A DNA stretch of 26,298 bases from BOG-908 sp964242595. GTDB taxonomy: Bacteria; Pseudomonadota; Alphaproteobacteria; Acetobacterales; Acetobacteraceae. Below are positions 24,487 through 26,298 of this stretch, piece after piece (position 1 is the stretch's first letter; every line of letters starts with the position of its first letter). The DNA lies in assembly GCA_964242595.1 (NCBI GenBank), contig CAXTBC010000055.1, forward strand, positions 1 through 26,298, in the 5' to 3' direction. The position numbers were made by a program, and so were the translations under genes. Under the pieces are notes generated by a model that had not been told where the DNA came from, did not search any database, and saw only the letters and a list, made by a program, of their open reading frames with translations.

Positions 24487-24511
24487 GGGTGCGGTTGTTA
24501 GGGGGGGCGCG

Positions 24512-24862
24512 ATGGTTGGGCAAGGCGGCGGGGCGGGGGACGTGGTGAGGGTGGGGGGCGTGCTGGAAACGGTGGCCGGGTGGCTGGAGGCCGGCGAGCG
24601 CGTGGCGCTGGCGACGGTGGTGGCGAGCTGGGGAAGTTCGCCGCGGCCGGCGGGGAGTCGGATGGCGGTGAGCGAGGGCGGGCGGATGGTGGGGAGCGTG
24701 AGCGGCGGGTGTGTGGAGGCGGCGGTGGTGGAGGCGGCGCAGGAGGTGCTGCGGGGCGGAGTGTCGGTGGTGTTGGAATACGGGGTGACGGACGAGCGGG
24801 CCTGGGAGGTTGGGCTGCCGTGCGGGGGGCGGATGCGGGTGTTCGTGGAGAAGGTGGAGTGA
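24512..24862 (+). CDS. XdhC/CoxI family protein, N-terminal-domain type
   Basis: A 116-aa protein corresponding to the XdhC/CoxI N-terminal domain, which helps insert the sulfurated molybdenum cofactor into xanthine-dehydrogenase/CO-dehydrogenase-type hydroxylases. Signature residues: GSSPRPAGSRM (41-51), GSVSGGCVEA (61-70) with its conserved cysteine, and GLPCGGRMRVFVE (101-113). The Rossmann half is encoded by the next gene, which starts within this gene's stop codon (GTGA). The ATG at 24512 is preceded by a G-run; GTG codons near 24542 are alternatives, and family alignments would favour a start close to VGGVLETVAGWL. The gap to the divergent hisC start is only 25 bases. Confidence 0.85.
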   Translation: MVGQGGGAGDVVRVGGVLETVAGWLEAGERVALATVVASWGSSPRPAGSRMAVSEGGRMVGSVSGGCVEAAVVEAAQEVLRGGVSVVLEYGVTDERAWEVGLPCGGRMRVFVEKVE

Positions 24863-25542
24863 AGGCCGAGGTGCTGCGCGCGCTGGTGGCGGCGGAGCGG
24901 GAGCGTCGGGGCGTGGTGCTGGCGACGCGGCTGGAGGACGGGGCGCAGGCGGTGTGGCCTGGGACGGACGGCGCGGTGGGGGAGGCGGCGGCGGCGGCGT
25001 TCGCGGCGGGGCGGAGCGGGGTGGCGGCGGTGGAGGGGGCGGAGTGGTTCCTGCAGGTGCAGGCGCCTTCGGTGCGGCTGGTGGTTGTGGGGGCGGTGCA
25101 CATTGCCCAGGCGCTGGCGGGGTTTGCCGTGGCGCTGGGGTGGGCGGTGAGCGTGGTGGACCCTCGGGCGCCGTTCAACAGCGCGGAGCGGTTTGCCGGG
25201 GTTACGCGGGTGGTGGCGTGGCCGGAGGACGTGATGGCGGGGCTGGTGGACGGGCAGACGGCGGTGGTGGCGCTGGCGCACGACCCGAAGCTGGACGATC
25301 CGGGGCTGGATGCGGGGTTGCGGGGCGGGGCGTTCTTCGTGGGGGCGTTGGGGAGCCGGAAAAGTCACGCGGCGCGGCTGGGGCGGCTGACGGCGCTGGG
25401 GCATTCGGGCGAGGCGCTGGGGCGGGTGCGGGGGCCGGTGGGGTTGGCGCTGGGGGCGGCGAGTGCGGAGGAGATCGCGCTGAGCGTGGCGGCGGAGATT
25501 GTGGCGGTGCAGCGGGGGGCGGCGCTGGGGGAGCGGGGGTGA
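24859..25542 (+). CDS. XdhC Rossmann-domain protein
   Basis: A 227-aa protein holding the C-terminal Rossmann domain of XdhC, a molybdenum-hydroxylase maturation chaperone. Visible features are LVVVGAVHIAQALAGFA (74-90), the VDPR end of the second strand (100-103), ALAHDPKLDDPGL (138-150) and GALGSRKSHAARLG (162-175), all characteristic of the family. GTG at 24859 overlaps the upstream stop as GTGA, so the two XdhC halves are translationally coupled. The target oxidoreductase (an xanthine/aldehyde/isoquinoline oxidoreductase-type enzyme) is not in this window and may lie beyond or elsewhere. Confidence 0.87.
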   Translation: MKAEVLRALVAAERERRGVVLATRLEDGAQAVWPGTDGAVGEAAAAAFAAGRSGVAAVEGAEWFLQVQAPSVRLVVVGAVHIAQALAGFAVALGWAVSVVDPRAPFNSAERFAGVTRVVAWPEDVMAGLVDGQTAVVALAHDPKLDDPGLDAGLRGGAFFVGALGSRKSHAARLGRLTALGHSGEALGRVRGPVGLALGAASAEEIALSVAAEIVAVQRGAALGERG

Positions 25543-25576
25543 CGTTCGGGGCGGTGTCGGCGAGCTGGTGGGCGGG

Positions 25577-26215
25577 GTGTTGAGGGACGTGGCGGGACGG
25601 CCGGCGGTGCGGGTGGCCGCCGTGGTGCTGGCGGCCGGGCGGTCGTTGCGGATGGCGCCGCGCAACAAGCTGCTGGTTGAGGACGCGGACGGGGTGGCGA
25701 TGGCGGCGCGGGTGGTGCGGGCGTGCTGTGCGAGCCGGGTCGACGAGGTGGTGGTGGTGGTGGGGCATGAGGCCGGGGCGGTTGAGGCGGCGGTGCGGGC
25801 GCTGGGTGACGGAGTGCTGGGCGGGCGAGTGCGGTTCGTGCGGGCGGCGGGGTTTGCCGACGGGATGTCGGTGAGCTTGCGGGCGGGGGTGGCGAGCTTG
25901 GGCGGTGGCATAGGGGCGGCGCTGGTGTGTCTGGGCGACATGCCGATGGTGGGGGCCGAGGCGATGGACACGGTGATGGGGGCCTGGTGCCCGGACGCGG
26001 CGCGGCTGATCGTGGTGCCGGTGCATGGGGGCGAGCGGGGCAACCCGGTGCTGTGGGACCGGCGGTATTTTGCCGAGATGGCGGGACTGAGCGGGGATGT
26101 GGGTGCGCGTGGGCTGTTGCGGGCGCATGCGGCGGACGTGGTGGAGGTTGAAGTGGGGGGTGGGGTGCTGGTGGATTTCGATACGGTGGGGAGTCTAGGG
26201 GGTGGGGGTTTTTAG
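25577..26215 (+). CDS. MocA-like molybdenum cofactor nucleotidyltransferase
   Basis: A 212-aa nucleotidyltransferase of the MobA/MocA-like NTP_transf_3 family, expected to cytidylylate molybdopterin for molybdenum hydroxylases. Signatures: AAVVLAAGRSLRMAPRNKLL (14-33, the LAAGxSxRM-x-x-x-K loop), EVVVVVGHEAGAVEAAV, the metal-binding LVCLGDMPMV, and RGNPVLWDRRYF. The start is uncertain: GTG 25577 is given, with GTG 25589 and later GTGs in frame; no ATG lies before the glycine loop. It is the third gene of the xdhC operon, 34 bases after the second. Together the three genes form a maturation module. Confidence 0.85.
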   Translation: MLRDVAGRPAVRVAAVVLAAGRSLRMAPRNKLLVEDADGVAMAARVVRACCASRVDEVVVVVGHEAGAVEAAVRALGDGVLGGRVRFVRAAGFADGMSVSLRAGVASLGGGIGAALVCLGDMPMVGAEAMDTVMGAWCPDAARLIVVPVHGGERGNPVLWDRRYFAEMAGLSGDVGARGLLRAHAADVVEVEVGGGVLVDFDTVGSLGGGGF

Positions 26216-26228
26216 CGATTAGAGGTTG

Positions 26229-26243
26229 TTTGCCTTAGGCAAA
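26229..26243 (+). terminator. Hairpin after mocA-like gene
   Basis: A perfect 6-bp stem TTTGCC-TTA-GGCAAA lies 14 bases after the stop codon and is followed by the repeat's GGGGC-TCT-GCCCC hairpin. It could end the xdhC operon, but there is no T-run, and it may instead be part of the repeat. Confidence 0.35.
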
Positions 26244-26298
26244 GATGGGGCTCTGCCCCAAACCCCGCTGGGGCCTCGAGGCCCCAGACCCCCATCTG
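26244..26298 (-). repeat. Dispersed GC-rich repeat, copy D (runs off the window)
   Basis: In reverse orientation to copies B and C. It contains the hairpin TGGGGC-TCT-GCCCCA (26246-26260) and a perfect 20-base palindrome CTGGGGCCTCGAGGCCCCAG (26268-26287). It is truncated by the window end. Confidence 0.8.

Noticed and set aside
24487..26043. Minus-strand extension upstream of hisC and other Pro/Arg-rich frames antisense to xdhC/mocA
   Set aside because: Shadow of the strongly G-skewed plus-strand genes; HisC family start is at MSLSARPEIARIHPY.
1..26298. CRISPR arrays, tRNA or rRNA genes, transposases or integrases
   Set aside because: No regularly spaced repeats, no cloverleaf or rRNA-like stretches and no recombinase motifs were seen by eye; a tRNAscan/Infernal run would settle the RNA question.

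Overview
The window reads as chromosomal DNA of a high-GC alphaproteobacterium, most likely Rhodospirillales/Acetobacteraceae. This is inferred from gene content, base composition, a GTTC-N7-GTTC (alphaproteobacterial LexA-type) box, and a dispersed GC-rich palindromic repeat. No rRNA, tRNA, CRISPR array, transposase or integrase was recognised.

Left part (1-16.9 kb) is mostly housekeeping. A minus-strand run with overlapping stop/start codons encodes prmA, an M24 Xaa-Pro aminopeptidase and a hotdog thioesterase. Upstream of it lies a UvrD/PcrA helicase. Then come a DUF3833-type lipoprotein, a type II NADH dehydrogenase, rodA, and a zinc-less MDR oxidoreductase whose terminator lies directly in front of rodA. 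Next are a secreted PQQ-like beta-propeller protein facing a small secreted protein, an orphan OmpR-type response regulator overlapping tail-to-tail with exonuclease III (xth), and a coupled pair of unrecognised Ala-rich proteins.

Right part (16.9-26.3 kb) has a strikingly G-rich plus strand, whichever strand is coding. It holds a 49-aa conserved-looking small protein divergent from an RhtA/EamA exporter, a 214-aa protein with a LexA-type box in front of it, and a coupled pair of unknown proteins. It also holds the aromatic/histidine genes tyrA and hisC (minus) facing away from an xdhC N-domain / xdhC C-domain / mocA-like molybdenum hydroxylase maturation operon (plus).

The outstanding accessory element is a ~2 kb AT-rich island (about 20.38-22.36 kb; 37% GC in one counted 60-base row against 75-77% in neighbouring rows). 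It is wedged against the 3' end of tyrA and carries one 590-aa gene. Its protein joins an N-terminal DUF262 (GmrS/ParB-Srx-like, DGxQR motif) domain to a C-terminal Schlafen/AlbA_2-like domain. This layout suggests a single-gene anti-phage or restriction-type effector. The island is bounded by imperfect direct repeats that include a degenerate copy of the tyrA 3' end, next to a broken second copy of the N-terminus of the putative SOS gene.
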